Shown here: positions 1-9,469 of the stretch, piece by piece
Layout of the letters: each line of letters opens with the position of its first letter
How positions within the stretch are numbered: the stretch's first letter is position 1
NCBI RefSeq assembly: GCF_014640435.1
Contig: NZ_BMGY01000004.1
Location: 1-64,000 of the forward strand
Reading direction: 5' to 3'
DNA from: Hymenobacter frigidus
GTDB taxonomy: Bacteria; Bacteroidota; Bacteroidia; Cytophagales; Hymenobacteraceae
Length of the DNA stretch: 64,000 nucleotides
Position numbers and translations under genes: made by a program
Notes under the pieces: model-generated
Told to the model about the DNA's origin: nothing
The model's database searches: none
The model's input: only the letters and a program-made list of their open reading frames with translations

Positions 1-48
1 TAGAATCTTACTCCACTCCTTTCCTTCATTGACCTAAATTAAGAGGTC

Positions 49-2511
49 GTGTCTGAACATAGGATAAGCACCCGCATCACGCTTGATGATGCGTTGGGCC
101 GGAATCGCTCGCCGGTGCTCACGGCCCCGGCGGTTGACCGAGGTGCCGTAGGGCAGGTGTTTTTGCACAACCCTGCCGCTTTCGATGCGGATGGCGACTC
201 GCTCTCGTTTAAGCTGCGCACCTGCCAGCAAGTGCCTTTGGGCGTGGATGGCACGGTGGGTCCGTCCTGCGGCGCTACCGGCAATAATACCCCGGCTCCC
301 CAGATTTGCCCCAACTACCGCTACCCCAACGACCCGCTCGTGACGCCGGGGACTACCCCGGTTACCGTGCCGCCCGCCGCGCCCGGTCCGGCACTGTTTG
401 TTATCAATGAGCGGACTGGGCAGCTTACCTGGAACGCCCCCGTGGTTAGTGGCACCTACAACGTGGCCATTTTAATAGAGGAATGGCGCCGTACGGCCCT
501 TTCTAAGCGTCTTATCGGGACGGTGATTCGCGACATGCAGATTATTGTGACAGCCAGCGTGAACCTGCGCCCAGCCATCACGATTCCGGCAGACCTGTGC
601 GTGGTGGCCGGGCAACGCGTGACGGGCGTAGTTACGGCCGTTGATGCGTCGTCGCCGGTCAGCCCCCAGACTCCGATTTCGTTGTTTGCTTATTCGGGCA
701 TCATTCCGCCCGCCACGTTTACCCAAACTCAGACTGGCCCGCCCATGGCCCGCGGCAATTTCAATTGGCAAACCGACTGTAGTAACGTGGCCCGGCTACC
801 TTATTTGGTCGTGTTCAAGGCCCAGGATTCGCCCAATCCGGTTTCGCCCACCAACCCCATTCTTATTGATGAGCAGACGTGGAGCATTACGGTGGTGGGG
901 CCCGCGCCCCAGAACTTACGGGCCATTGACCTATCGAACGGGGTGCGCCTAAGATGGCGCCTTTACGAGTGTGCCAACGCCGCGCAAATTCATATTTATC
1001 GAAAGCTGAATACTTCCAACTTTGTGCCGGGACCTTGCGACACCGGGATTCCGGCTTCGGCGGGCTACACGCGAATCGGTACCGTACCGAAGGACAGCAC
1101 TGGCTTTACGGATAGAACAGTAACTCTCGAACGGGGCCAGACCTATTGCTACCGCATTTACGCCGAGTTTCCGCTGCCGGCGGGAGGAAACAGCATTGCC
1201 TCGCAGGAGGCCTGCGTGGTCGTGGCCGGCCGGGCCGCTCTGCTGACCAACGTGGATGTGGAAAATACCAGCACCACCGCCGGGCAGATTTCGGTGCGCT
1301 GGACCAAGCCCCGTACCACGGCTGCGGGTGGGTTCACCGGTACCTTGTCGTACGTTCTCTCGCGCGGTGAGGGCGCTAATCCCAGCACGTTTGTGCCAGT
1401 ACGGGCTCCATTCACGGCCATCACCGATACATCTTATGTCGACTCCGGGCTCAATACCCAGAATTTGCAGTACACGTACCGGCTGCAGTTTGTGCGCTCG
1501 TTTGCGGGTGGCACGGCTCCCATCATCGAAACGTCGCCCACGGCTACCAGTGTGCGCACCAATGCGGTACCCGCCAACCCCGCGGCCACGGCCGTAACGG
1601 TGAGCTGGTCCTATAACGTGCCCTGGGACAACACCGCCCAGCCCACCACCGTGTACCGCCGCAGGGGCGGCACTGGCCCTTACGTAGTCGTTGGTACGGC
1701 CACCAGCACCGCTACCGGCGGCACCTACACCGACCGTGACCCCACCTTGCGCAAGGGCGAAACCTATTGCTACTACGTGCAGACCAACGGCCGCTACGCC
1801 GCACTTGCTTTCCTGAGTTCACTCCTTAACAAGAGCCAGGAGAAATGCCTGGTGCTCAGCAGTCCGCCGTGCACCCCGATATTGTCGTTGCAAACCACTA
1901 ACTGCGATAGTCTGGCTGCTCTGCAGGAATTTCCGGGGCTGAGCCAACGGTATTCCAACCGCCTGAAATGGACGCTTGGCAACCTACCCACCGGTTGCGA
2001 TGCCACCATTGCCAGCTACAACGTGTACTACCGGCCGACTCCCACGGGAGCCTTTGCCCTCATCGGCAATACTTCCTTCCCCAGCTTTGTGCACAGCGAC
2101 CTGATGTTTTCGGGCGGGTGCTACGCCGTGCAGGCCATCGCGCCGAGTGGCGTGCGGAGCGATACGAGCAACGTGGCTTGCCAGGACAATTGCGTGTTCT
2201 TCAAGCTGCCCAACATCTTCACGCCCAACGGCGACGCCCAGAACGCCGTGTTCCGGCCGAAGAATAACAGCCCCATTCGGAGCATTCACTTCAAGGCCTT
2301 CAACCGCTGGGGCGTGAAAGTTTTTGAGAACACCACGACTTCGGCGGACCGCATTCTCATCAACTGGGATGGCGGCGGGCCAGTAGGTGAGTCCAACGGC
2401 ACCGGTGCCAAGGTGGTTGATGGCATCTACTATTACTTAGCCGAAGTGGAGTTTGCCGATTTTGCCAACACCAAGCGCACGTACAAGGGCTGGGTCCAAA
2501 TTATCCGTTAA
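49..2511 (+). pseudogene. 5'-truncated gliding motility-associated C-terminal domain protein
   Basis: This is the C-terminal part of a large secreted, adhesin-like protein of the kind exported by the Bacteroidetes T9SS. The 820 readable codons contain an N-terminal segment that already lies inside a domain (DADGDSLSFKLR around residue 50), several fibronectin-III-like modules, and from about residue 717 the gliding-motility-associated C-terminal domain, with NIFTPNGD at 722, the FNRWG motif and a final YKGWVQIIR. There is no signal peptide. The only available start is a GTG at 49, just after an in-frame TAA at 40-42, so the natural start must lie upstream of a rearrangement, insertion or frameshift. 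A strong terminator follows at 2557. I am sure of the family, and less sure whether this is a dead remnant or an assembly frameshift. Confidence 0.7.
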
Positions 2512-2556
2512 TCACGGGTTTAGGGCACTGATTCGAGTCTTGTGAATGGATGATTT

Positions 2557-2592
2557 AGCGGAGCGGGCCAGTTGGCTCGCTCCGCTTTTTTT
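2557..2592 (+). terminator. Rho-independent terminator after the adhesin-like gene
   Basis: A 9-bp perfect stem AGCGGAGCG/CGCTCCGCT (2557-2565 and 2578-2586) is followed directly by a run of seven T. It ends transcription from the upstream gene and separates it from fabD. Confidence 0.85.
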
Positions 2593-2696
2593 GGGCAATG
2601 CGGCTTTTTGTGCAGCTTGCGCCCGATTTGGGTACTGGGAGTAAATCCCGCACTCGTTCCCTCAACCACCCGCAAATCCCTAATTCACGAAATCTG

Positions 2697-3587
2697 ATGA
2701 ATCCGTCTACATCTGTATTATTCCCAGGCCAGGGCAGCCAGTTTCCCGGCATGGCCCGCGAGCTGTTCGACCAAAACCTTGATGCCCGGGCGCTGCTCAC
2801 GCAGGCCAACGACATCCTGGGCTTCAGCCTGACCGACATCATGTTTGGCGGTTCCGACGAGGACCTGCGCCGTACCGACGTAACCCAGCCCGCGATTTTT
2901 GTGCATTCGCTGGCGCAGTTTGTGGCCCGGCCGGGCTTTCAGCCGGCCAGCACGGCCGGGCATTCGCTGGGCGAGTTTTCGGCTCTGGTGGCGGCGGGCG
3001 TCCTCACGTTCGAGGATGCGCTGCCGCTGGTGGCCCGCCGGGCCCAGGCCATGCAGGCGGCTTGCGAGGAGCAGCCCGGCACCATGGCGGCCATCCTGGG
3101 CCTCGATGACGCCGTGGTGGAAAGCATCTGCCAGGAAATCACCAGCCTGGGTCCCGTTGTGGTAGCGGCCAATTACAACTGTCCCGGCCAACTGGTTATT
3201 TCCGGTTCGGCCGAAGGGGTGGTCCAAGCCTGCGAAGCTCTGAAAGCCGCCGGTGCCAAGCGCGCCCTGCCGCTGCCCGTGGGCGGGGCCTTCCACTCGC
3301 CGCTGATGCAAAGCGCCGCCGCCGCACTGGCTGCCGCCATCGAGAAAACGATTTTCAGCCCCGCCCGCTGCCCCGTGTACCAGAACGTAGACGCCCTGCC
3401 CCACACTGACCCCGCCGAAATCAAAGCCAACCTGCTGGCTCAGCTCACGGCCCCCGTGCGTTGGACGCAGCTGGTGCAGCGCATGGCCGCCGATGGGGCC
3501 ACCGACTTCGTGGAGTGTGGCCCCGGCAAAGTGCTGCAAGGTCTGGTGAAGAAAATAGTGCCCACGGCTACGGTTGGCAACTTCTAG
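2697..3587 (+). CDS. fabD: Malonyl-CoA:ACP transacylase
   Basis: FabD transfers malonyl from CoA to acyl carrier protein to supply type II fatty acid synthesis in the cytoplasm. The 296-residue product has the usual family length. It starts with FPGQGSQ (residues 9-15), carries the nucleophile elbow GHSLGE with Ser90, and the catalytic His200 in GAFHSPLM. A longer reading from 2598 would add 33 residues of unrelated sequence, so the ATG at 2697, directly before the conserved N-terminus, is preferred. It stands alone on this strand between a terminator and a small palindromic repeat. No other fab genes are nearby. Confidence 0.95.
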   Translation: MNPSTSVLFPGQGSQFPGMARELFDQNLDARALLTQANDILGFSLTDIMFGGSDEDLRRTDVTQPAIFVHSLAQFVARPGFQPASTAGHSLGEFSALVAAGVLTFEDALPLVARRAQAMQAACEEQPGTMAAILGLDDAVVESICQEITSLGPVVVAANYNCPGQLVISGSAEGVVQACEALKAAGAKRALPLPVGGAFHSPLMQSAAAALAAAIEKTIFSPARCPVYQNVDALPHTDPAEIKANLLAQLTAPVRWTQLVQRMAADGATDFVECGPGKVLQGLVKKIVPTATVGNF

Positions 3588-3589
3588 CA

Positions 3590-3653
3590 GTAGCGCGGAA
3601 TTTCAGTCCGCGTGCTGAACGGGGCTTGGGCGCGGACTAAAAGTTCGCGCTAC
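3590..3653. repeat. Palindromic repeat of the GTAGCGyGGACT family
   Basis: Arms GTAGCGCGGAATTTCAGTCC.. (from 3590) and ..GGACTAAAAGTTCGCGCTAC (to 3653) are inverted and nearly complementary. The core GTAGCG-GGA-AGTCCGCG is shared with the longer elements near 49.9 and 52.5 kb. It overlaps the earliest possible start (3612) of the next gene, which argues for the later start at 3669. Confidence 0.6.
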
Positions 3654-3668
3654 ATTTCATCACTGTCT

Positions 3669-4958
3669 ATGATGGCCAATGCGGCTTTCGTTGTCTCCGC
3701 CGCCGCCCGGCGCTACTGGTGGCCCTTTGTGGGGCTGGTGGTAGCGGCCGGGTTGCTGCAATTAGCGCTATTTGGCTATGTCACCGCGCTCGGCTTGGCC
3801 GGCACCGGTGATTCGCGCTATTACCTGCATGCCGCCCAAACGCTGCGTGCTACCGGGTTCCTGCTCAATCCTGACGGTACGCCGTACCGCCACTGGCCAC
3901 CGCTGTATCCGATGCTGCTGCGGGCTATGGGCTCGTTGGCAGGTGTTCGGGTATTGCATGGAGCCTGTTTGCTGGGCAGCCTGTTGCTTTGGAGTTGGCT
4001 GGGCCGGCAGCTGCTCCCGCCCCGGCGGGCGCTGGTGATGCCAGTGCTGCTGGCGCTGGGTACGCCCTGGCTGCTGGTGAGCAAGTTTGTGTGGGCCGAA
4101 AGTGTTTTCCTGCTGCTGTTTGGGGCTTATGCCGTGGCATTGTGGCAATGGCTGCGCACCGGGCGGTGGTCGTGGTGGGCGGCGGCTACGGCTGTTGGGT
4201 TACTGCTACCGTTGCAGCGTACGCTGGGGCTGTTTCTGCTGGCAGGAGTGGGAGTACTGCTGCTTAGCGCGTGGCAGCGGCTGTCGTCGCTTCGCCGCGG
4301 GCAGCTGCTTTTGCATCTGGTGGTGAGCGGGACTGGTGGGGTGCTCTGGCAGTGGTATGCGCTGCTGGTGGCCGGGCCCAGCCGCTACCACCCCAGCCGG
4401 GGCTGGAGTCAGCTGCTAAGCTCCGGGGCCGACTACGGCTTTGTATTGAGCCGCTGGCTGCTGCCGTTGCCCACCACGGGGCGTGTTTTGTTGCCCGATG
4501 TGCTGTGGGCGGCCGTACTGGTAGGGCTTTTCGCGCTATTGTGGCCACGCAAGCAGACGGAGCAACCTGTTAACGAACCCAATTCTGCTGTTTCAATTAC
4601 TGTTGCAGTAACATCAGCTGTGCCGATGAACGGTACTGAACCTGATAACCGCTTACTGCTGCAAACTCTTTGGGGAGCCAGTCTGGCGCTGGTTGTATTG
4701 GTAGCGGCCCTGACGGTTTTTGCCCAGAGCGCCGCCGGCATTCACGACGCGGAGCGGTACGCCAGCGTGCTGTTTGCGCCCGTGGTGGTGCTCGTGCTGG
4801 CGGCGTGGCCAGCTAGCAGGTCGCGTTGGCTGGGCAGGGCGCTGCTGGCCATCTGGCTGCTCGGTGCAGCAGTGCGGGTTGGGCACGTGGCACTCGATTT
4901 ACGGCGGGTGACGCCGCTTACAACTGCCTCATTCCCCGGTCCAGCGCACGACCGGTAG
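3669..4958 (+). CDS. Polytopic membrane protein, probable GT-C type glycosyltransferase
   Basis: A 429-residue integral membrane protein with roughly ten hydrophobic segments. The first periplasmic loop carries GTGDSRYYLHAA and RHWPPLYPMLLR. An acidic residue in that loop followed by an aromatic/proline-rich motif is typical of GT-C fold, ArnT/PMT-like enzymes that use polyprenyl-phosphate sugars. The soluble loop near residue 300-330 is threonine- and valine-rich. The start at 3669 (two adjacent Met codons) was chosen because the longer reading begins inside a palindromic repeat. The 3' end overlaps the convergent folK gene by about 30 bp. The substrate cannot be inferred. Confidence 0.65.
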   Translation: MMANAAFVVSAAARRYWWPFVGLVVAAGLLQLALFGYVTALGLAGTGDSRYYLHAAQTLRATGFLLNPDGTPYRHWPPLYPMLLRAMGSLAGVRVLHGACLLGSLLLWSWLGRQLLPPRRALVMPVLLALGTPWLLVSKFVWAESVFLLLFGAYAVALWQWLRTGRWSWWAAATAVGLLLPLQRTLGLFLLAGVGVLLLSAWQRLSSLRRGQLLLHLVVSGTGGVLWQWYALLVAGPSRYHPSRGWSQLLSSGADYGFVLSRWLLPLPTTGRVLLPDVLWAAVLVGLFALLWPRKQTEQPVNEPNSAVSITVAVTSAVPMNGTEPDNRLLLQTLWGASLALVVLVAALTVFAQSAAGIHDAERYASVLFAPVVVLVLAAWPASRSRWLGRALLAIWLLGAAVRVGHVALDLRRVTPLTTASFPGPAHDR

Positions 4959-5426
4959 CGGGTCGGCGCATTGGGCGAGTAGCGTATCAATGGTTTCACG
5001 AAGCTGCGGGTGCTGCCGCGAACCGGCAATTTCGGCCAGCGGTACCAAAGCGAAGCGGCGCTCCGCCAGACGCGGGTGCGGCACGCAGAGTGCGGGCGTA
5101 GCAATAATTGCTTCCCCAAAAAAGAGAATGTCGACGTCCAGCGTGCGGCTGCCCCACCGTTCGCGCCGCTCGCGGCCGGCCTGCTGCTCCGTGGCCAGGC
5201 AGGCGGCCAGCAGGCCGGCCGGGGATAAAGCCGTTCGAACTGCCAAGGCCTGATTGAGGAAAGCCGGTTGGTCCTCGCGGCCCCAGGCGGCCGTCTCGTA
5301 GAGGTCCGATTCGGCCTCAATGACTCCGGCAGTAGCGGTCAGCCGGGCGCGGGCCTGGCGGAGTAACGCGGCGCGGTCGCCCAGGTTGCTGCCCAGCAGC
5401 AGGTAAGCCAGCACTAGCGAGCTCAT
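4929..5426 (-). CDS. folK: 2-amino-4-hydroxy-6-hydroxymethyldihydropteridine diphosphokinase
   Basis: FolK transfers pyrophosphate from ATP to 6-hydroxymethyl-dihydropterin in folate synthesis. The product is 165 residues, the normal single-domain length. LLGSNLGDR is at 10-18, and the signature around RERWGSRTLDVDILFF (residues 88-103) includes the two magnesium-binding aspartates D97 and D99. CVPHPRLAERRFALVPL follows, as in the family. The start codon overlaps the stop of the upstream hydrolase gene by 4 bp, implying translational coupling. It converges on the preceding membrane-protein gene. Confidence 0.95.
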   Translation of the reverse strand: MSSLVLAYLLLGSNLGDRAALLRQARARLTATAGVIEAESDLYETAAWGREDQPAFLNQALAVRTALSPAGLLAACLATEQQAGRERRERWGSRTLDVDILFFGEAIIATPALCVPHPRLAERRFALVPLAEIAGSRQHPQLRETIDTLLAQCADPLPVVRWTGE

Positions 5427-6283
5427 CCCTGGCGCTTAAAAAATGCTGCCGTGGCCTCCGCAATGTGGCGGGCAGGGGCAGGCAGCTCGGTTTCCGGCCA
5501 GGGGTGCGCGCCGCCAAACATGTGGCCGGCATCGGACACGAGCAGCAGCTCGGCTCGGGGCTTGAGGCGGTGCAAGGCGTGGGCGGCGTCCACGGCCACT
5601 GTCTCGTCCTGGTCGCCGTGCACGATAAGCAGGGGTTGGTGCAGCTTACGGCGCACGTTGTGCGGAATGTCGAGCCGCGCGCGGTTGGTGTGGTAATCCT
5701 CCACAATTTGGTAGTGCAGCGGCAGCTGCTGGCCGGTGCGGGTGTTGGGTACGTATAGCACGCCCGTGCGCTGCCATTCATCAAACATGGGCTGGGGCCA
5801 CTGGGGGTGCACTTCGGCAATTGCGGCCCAGGTAGCCACGGCTTTCACCCGGGAATCTTCGGCAGCTTTTAGCAGCACCAGGCCGCCGCCCCGGCTGTGG
5901 CCCGCCAGAAAAAAGCAGCTCAAATTCATCTCCGAGGCGGGTACGGGCGTGCTGCCGGGGATAAACAGCGCGTCAATCACCTGGCCAATATCGTCGAGCT
6001 CAATGCTGAAATTATTGCGACCAAACGCGTCCAGGTCCTCCAGGTCGCCGGAGCCACCCACCACGATGCCGTTGTGCGACAGGTTCAGCTTGACAAAGAC
6101 AAAGCCCTGCTCCGCAAAGAAATCGGCTAGCAACGGAAAATGCCCCCAATCCTTGAATCCCTTGAAACCGTGCACGAACAGCAGCACGGGCTTGGCCTGG
6201 CCATCGGGCCGATAGGTGGCGTCGGCCTCGAAGGCCCGGCCGTGGGCGGGCCCGGTGAGCAGAAAAGAGGCGTGGGTGAGCAT
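5423..6283 (-). CDS. Alpha/beta hydrolase (dienelactone hydrolase-like)
   Basis: A 286-residue cytoplasmic serine hydrolase. It shows the oxyanion-hole region LLFVHGFKGFKDWG (34-47) and the nucleophile elbow GHSRGGG with Ser130; later DQDETV and DAGHMF supply the likely acid and histidine. Substrate is unknown. The ATG at 6283 is preferred to an upstream TTG because a -7 element TACCTTCG sits at 6295-6288, leaving 4 nt before the ATG, so the mRNA is probably leaderless. It is followed by folK with a 4-bp overlap, forming a two-gene operon. Confidence 0.85.
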   Translation of the reverse strand: MLTHASFLLTGPAHGRAFEADATYRPDGQAKPVLLFVHGFKGFKDWGHFPLLADFFAEQGFVFVKLNLSHNGIVVGGSGDLEDLDAFGRNNFSIELDDIGQVIDALFIPGSTPVPASEMNLSCFFLAGHSRGGGLVLLKAAEDSRVKAVATWAAIAEVHPQWPQPMFDEWQRTGVLYVPNTRTGQQLPLHYQIVEDYHTNRARLDIPHNVRRKLHQPLLIVHGDQDETVAVDAAHALHRLKPRAELLLVSDAGHMFGGAHPWPETELPAPARHIAEATAAFFKRQG

Positions 6284-6408
6284 GCGGCGAAGGTAGGGGC
6301 GAAGCGTCGCCAATGGAGTGCCGCCACGGCTATAATTCGCAACTAACTCGAAAGGTTGGGCTCGTATTGCTGGCCTCTCCGCCGTTCTGCCGTATTATTG
6401 TCGCCGCA

Positions 6409-7416
6409 ATGCCCCACAATCCCCCCTTATCCATCGACCAGATTCAGGCCCCCATCGCGGCCGAAATGGAAGAGTTCGAGCACAAGTTCCGGCAGTCGAT
6501 GCGCACGAAGGTGCTGCTGCTCGATAAGATAATGGGCTACATCGTGAAGCGCAAGGGCAAGCAAATCCGGCCGATGTTTGTGTTTCTCACGGCCCGCGCC
6601 GCCCGGCCAGAGCCCGCCTCCGGCGACCCGCTACCCGATGCCACCTTCCGCGGGGCCGCGCTCATCGAACTGCTGCACACCGCCACGCTCGTGCACGACG
6701 ATGTGGTGGACGAAAGCAATTATCGCCGCGGCTTCTTTTCGATTAATGCGCTCTGGAAAAATAAAATTGCCGTACTGGTCGGCGATTATCTGCTGTCGCG
6801 CGGCTTATTATTAGCCCTCGAAAACGATGATTTCGACCTGCTGAAAATCGTGAGCAACGCCGTGCGCGAATTGAGCGAAGGCGAATTGCTGCAAATTGAA
6901 AAAGCGCGCAAATTAGATATTACCGAAGACGTTTATTTCGACATTATTCGGCAAAAAACGGCGTCGCTGATTGCCTCCTGCACGGCCGTAGGTGCCGCTT
7001 CCGTCGGGGCCGATAAAGACACCATTGAGCGCGCCCGATTATTTGGCGAAAAAGTAGGAATTGCGTTTCAAATTAAGGACGACTTATTTGATTACGGTAC
7101 GGCTGAAATTGGGAAGCCCGTGGGCATCGATATCAAGGAGAAAAAGATGACGCTGCCGCTGATATATGCCCTCCAGCAAGCTTCCTGGTTGGAAAAGCGC
7201 AAAGTTATTTTCAATGTTAAAAATAACGACGGCCACCGCGACCGGGTGCAGCAGGTAATTGAATTCGTGAAGAAATCGGGTGGCTTGGAATACGCAATTC
7301 AGACCATGAAGCGCTACCGCGACGAGGCTCTGGAAATACTGCATACTTTTCCGGAATCACCCAGCCGCACGTCGCTGGAACAGCTGATTAATTATACGAT
7401 TGAGCGGGAGAAATAA
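6409..7416 (+). CDS. Polyprenyl diphosphate synthase (octaprenyl/heptaprenyl type)
   Basis: A trans-isoprenyl diphosphate synthase that extends allylic diphosphates with IPP, probably making the menaquinone side chain. The 335-residue product has the first aspartate-rich motif DDVVD at 97-101, the second DDLFD at 224-228, and GKQIRP at 50-55 that binds IPP. The ATG at 6409 immediately precedes the conserved N-terminus; a longer reading from 6313 has no family support. The second half uses more A/T-ending codons than neighbouring genes. A terminator follows at 7487. Chain length cannot be set from sequence alone. Confidence 0.9.
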   Translation: MPHNPPLSIDQIQAPIAAEMEEFEHKFRQSMRTKVLLLDKIMGYIVKRKGKQIRPMFVFLTARAARPEPASGDPLPDATFRGAALIELLHTATLVHDDVVDESNYRRGFFSINALWKNKIAVLVGDYLLSRGLLLALENDDFDLLKIVSNAVRELSEGELLQIEKARKLDITEDVYFDIIRQKTASLIASCTAVGAASVGADKDTIERARLFGEKVGIAFQIKDDLFDYGTAEIGKPVGIDIKEKKMTLPLIYALQQASWLEKRKVIFNVKNNDGHRDRVQQVIEFVKKSGGLEYAIQTMKRYRDEALEILHTFPESPSRTSLEQLINYTIEREK

Positions 7417-7486
7417 CCCGGCTATCATTGCGAGCGCAGCGAAGTAATTCGTTCTGTGAAAGCGCCTAATCCTGAGATGTAAAAAA

Positions 7487-7520
7487 GTCCCCGACTCGTA
7501 GATGAGCCGGGGCCTTTTTT
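7487..7520 (+). terminator. Terminator after the polyprenyl synthase gene
   Basis: The stem GTCCCCGACTC/GAGCCGGGGCC (7487-7497 and 7504-7514, two mismatched positions) is followed by six T. An A-run on the other side would let it act in both directions. Confidence 0.75.
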
Positions 7521-7616
7521 GTCTTAAAAAAAGCTTATCACTTTATCAAACTGGTCGCTGAGCACAGGACGGATTAGCTCCGCTGAACTTCGTTTGCTTC
7601 GTCCTCAAAATGACAG

Positions 7617-7913
7617 CTATTCCGCTACCTGGTAGCTCACGTTTTTCGCGTCGCTTACTTTGAATGTTACGCCATCAAAGGAGCTGTCGACTTCCAGGGA
7701 ATGGGTTATTTCGCAGCCGGGGCATTTTATCTCCTCGATTTCGTGGTTATCGGCGTGCTCGGGCGAGTCGGCTTGGTCGTTGGGGGCGGGCACGCCGAGG
7801 AGGTCGGTGAAGACTTCGGTGTGGCATTTTTCGCACTCAAACTTGAGGCCGACGGCGCGGCCCTGCAGGTCGGCGAGCGGGGCAGGGGAGCTGGGTTGTT
7901 GCTGAATCCACAT
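7617..7913 (-). CDS. Small zinc-ribbon-like hypothetical protein
   Basis: A 98-residue acidic protein with two CxxC pairs, CEKC near residue 27 and CPGC near residue 68, the spacing of a zinc ribbon. The N-terminus is Gln/Pro/Ala rich. Function is unknown; nucleic-acid or protein binding is a guess from the fold. It is transcribed divergently from the P450 gene, with TATCTCGC a few bases before the ATG as a weak -7 element. Confidence 0.65.
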   Translation of the reverse strand: MWIQQQPSSPAPLADLQGRAVGLKFECEKCHTEVFTDLLGVPAPNDQADSPEHADNHEIEEIKCPGCEITHSLEVDSSFDGVTFKVSDAKNVSYQVAE

Positions 7914-8056
7914 AAGGCGAGATAGTTGGTGGCGTGAATGGTTGGGCTGAGAATGACTGGGCCCTGCTTGGCTGTACGCGGCCGGTTTGAAAAAAGATGA
8001 GCCGGCAGTGGGGGCGAGCTATTTTTGGTGGCTGCATCTGGTTGCGGCCCGTTGCA

Positions 8057-9469
8057 ATGGGAGAAACCACAATGGCGGCCGCCGCCGCAAAAGCTTCGTT
8101 CTTGCTGCCACGGGTGCCGCGCTGGCGCTCGCTGCTGCGCTCGTTTGCGCTGGCCAAAGACCCGCTGCCGGTGCTCGATGCCGTGCTGGCCCGGCACGGC
8201 GATACCGTGGAGCTGTACATCGGTGGGGTCGAGCGGAGCATCCTCACCCGCGACCCCGGCCTGATTCAGCACATGCTGCAGAAAAACAACCGCAACTACG
8301 CCAAATCGAAGTTCACGCACTCGTTTTCGCGCTATGTGGGCCATGGCTTGCTCACCAATGAGGGGCCCGACTGGCTGCGGCAGCGCCGGCTCATCCAGCC
8401 CGGTTTTCATCGGCAGCGGGTGGTGGGCCTCACCGGGCTGATGCAGGAAATTACGGCCGAAACCCTGGCTCCGCTGGTAGCTCAGGCCGCGGCGGCCGGT
8501 GGCGCAACCACCGTGGCCGTGCACGAGCTGATGACGCGGCTCACCTTTCGCATCATTGCCCGCTCAGTGTTCAGTACCAATTTTCCGGAGGCTGAGCTCG
8601 ACCGGCTGGCGGGGCTCATCACCAAGATGCAGGCGTTTTTTGTGCGCTCCATTCGGCAGCCCTACCTCAAGCCGTGGTTTCGGCTGCGGGGGCAGTTCCG
8701 GTATCACGATGCGCTGGCCGCTGAGCTGCGCACCCTGCTGGCCGGCGTCATTGCGCATCGCCAGCTGGCCAACGCCCAGCCCGGTGCCCCGCCGCCCGAC
8801 GACCTGCTGCAAATGCTGCTCGATGTGCGCTACGAGGATACCGGCGAGCCCATGACCCCGGACCGGGTTATCGACGAATCCCTGATTCTGCTGGTGGCTG
8901 GCCACGAAACCAGCGCCAACGCCCTTACCTGGCTCACGTACCTGCTGGCCCAAAACCCCGCCGAAGCCCAGGTTATTCAAGCCGAAACCGCCGCTGTGCT
9001 GGCCGGCCGTGCCCCTACCTTCGAGGACCTGCCGCGCTTGGGTACCGCTCTGTATGCCGTGCAGGAAGCCATGCGCCACTACCCACCCGCCTGGATGGTG
9101 GACCGCGTGGCCCTGGCCGATGACGAGTACGAGGGCCTGCGCATCCCCCAAGGCACCCTGTTCTCGCTCTATTTTTACGGCCTGCACCATGACGCGAAGT
9201 ACTGGCCCGAACCGCAGGAGTTCCGCCCCGGCCGCTTCGCGCCCGGCCACGCCCGGCCGGTGCAGGCCAACTCCTACGTGCCCTTTGGCGGCGGGCCACG
9301 CCTGTGCATCGGCATGCAGTTTGCCCTCACCGAAATGCAGCTGGTGACGCTGGAGCTGCTGCGCCGCTTCGATATAGAGTGGGTGGCCGGGCAACCGGCC
9401 GTGACCATGCAGCCGCTCATCACGCTGCGGCCGCGCGGCGACTTTCAGGTGCGGCTGCGGCTACGCTAA
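8057..9469 (+). CDS. Cytochrome P450
   Basis: A soluble haem-thiolate monooxygenase of 470 residues. The I-helix has AGHET with E284, the ExxR motif is E337/R340 (EAMRHYPP), and the haem loop FGGGPRLCIG places the thiolate ligand at C417. The sequence resembles the bacterial clade that includes CYP102- and CYP110-like enzymes, which often oxidise fatty acids or terpenes. An upstream ATG at 7997 exists, but a -7 element TATTTTTG at 8020-8027 lies inside that extension, so 8057 is preferred. No ferredoxin or reductase gene is adjacent. Its 3' end overlaps the convergent Usp gene by 9 bp. Confidence 0.9.
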   Translation: MGETTMAAAAAKASFLLPRVPRWRSLLRSFALAKDPLPVLDAVLARHGDTVELYIGGVERSILTRDPGLIQHMLQKNNRNYAKSKFTHSFSRYVGHGLLTNEGPDWLRQRRLIQPGFHRQRVVGLTGLMQEITAETLAPLVAQAAAAGGATTVAVHELMTRLTFRIIARSVFSTNFPEAELDRLAGLITKMQAFFVRSIRQPYLKPWFRLRGQFRYHDALAAELRTLLAGVIAHRQLANAQPGAPPPDDLLQMLLDVRYEDTGEPMTPDRVIDESLILLVAGHETSANALTWLTYLLAQNPAEAQVIQAETAAVLAGRAPTFEDLPRLGTALYAVQEAMRHYPPAWMVDRVALADDEYEGLRIPQGTLFSLYFYGLHHDAKYWPEPQEFRPGRFAPGHARPVQANSYVPFGGGPRLCIGMQFALTEMQLVTLELLRRFDIEWVAGQPAVTMQPLITLRPRGDFQVRLRLR

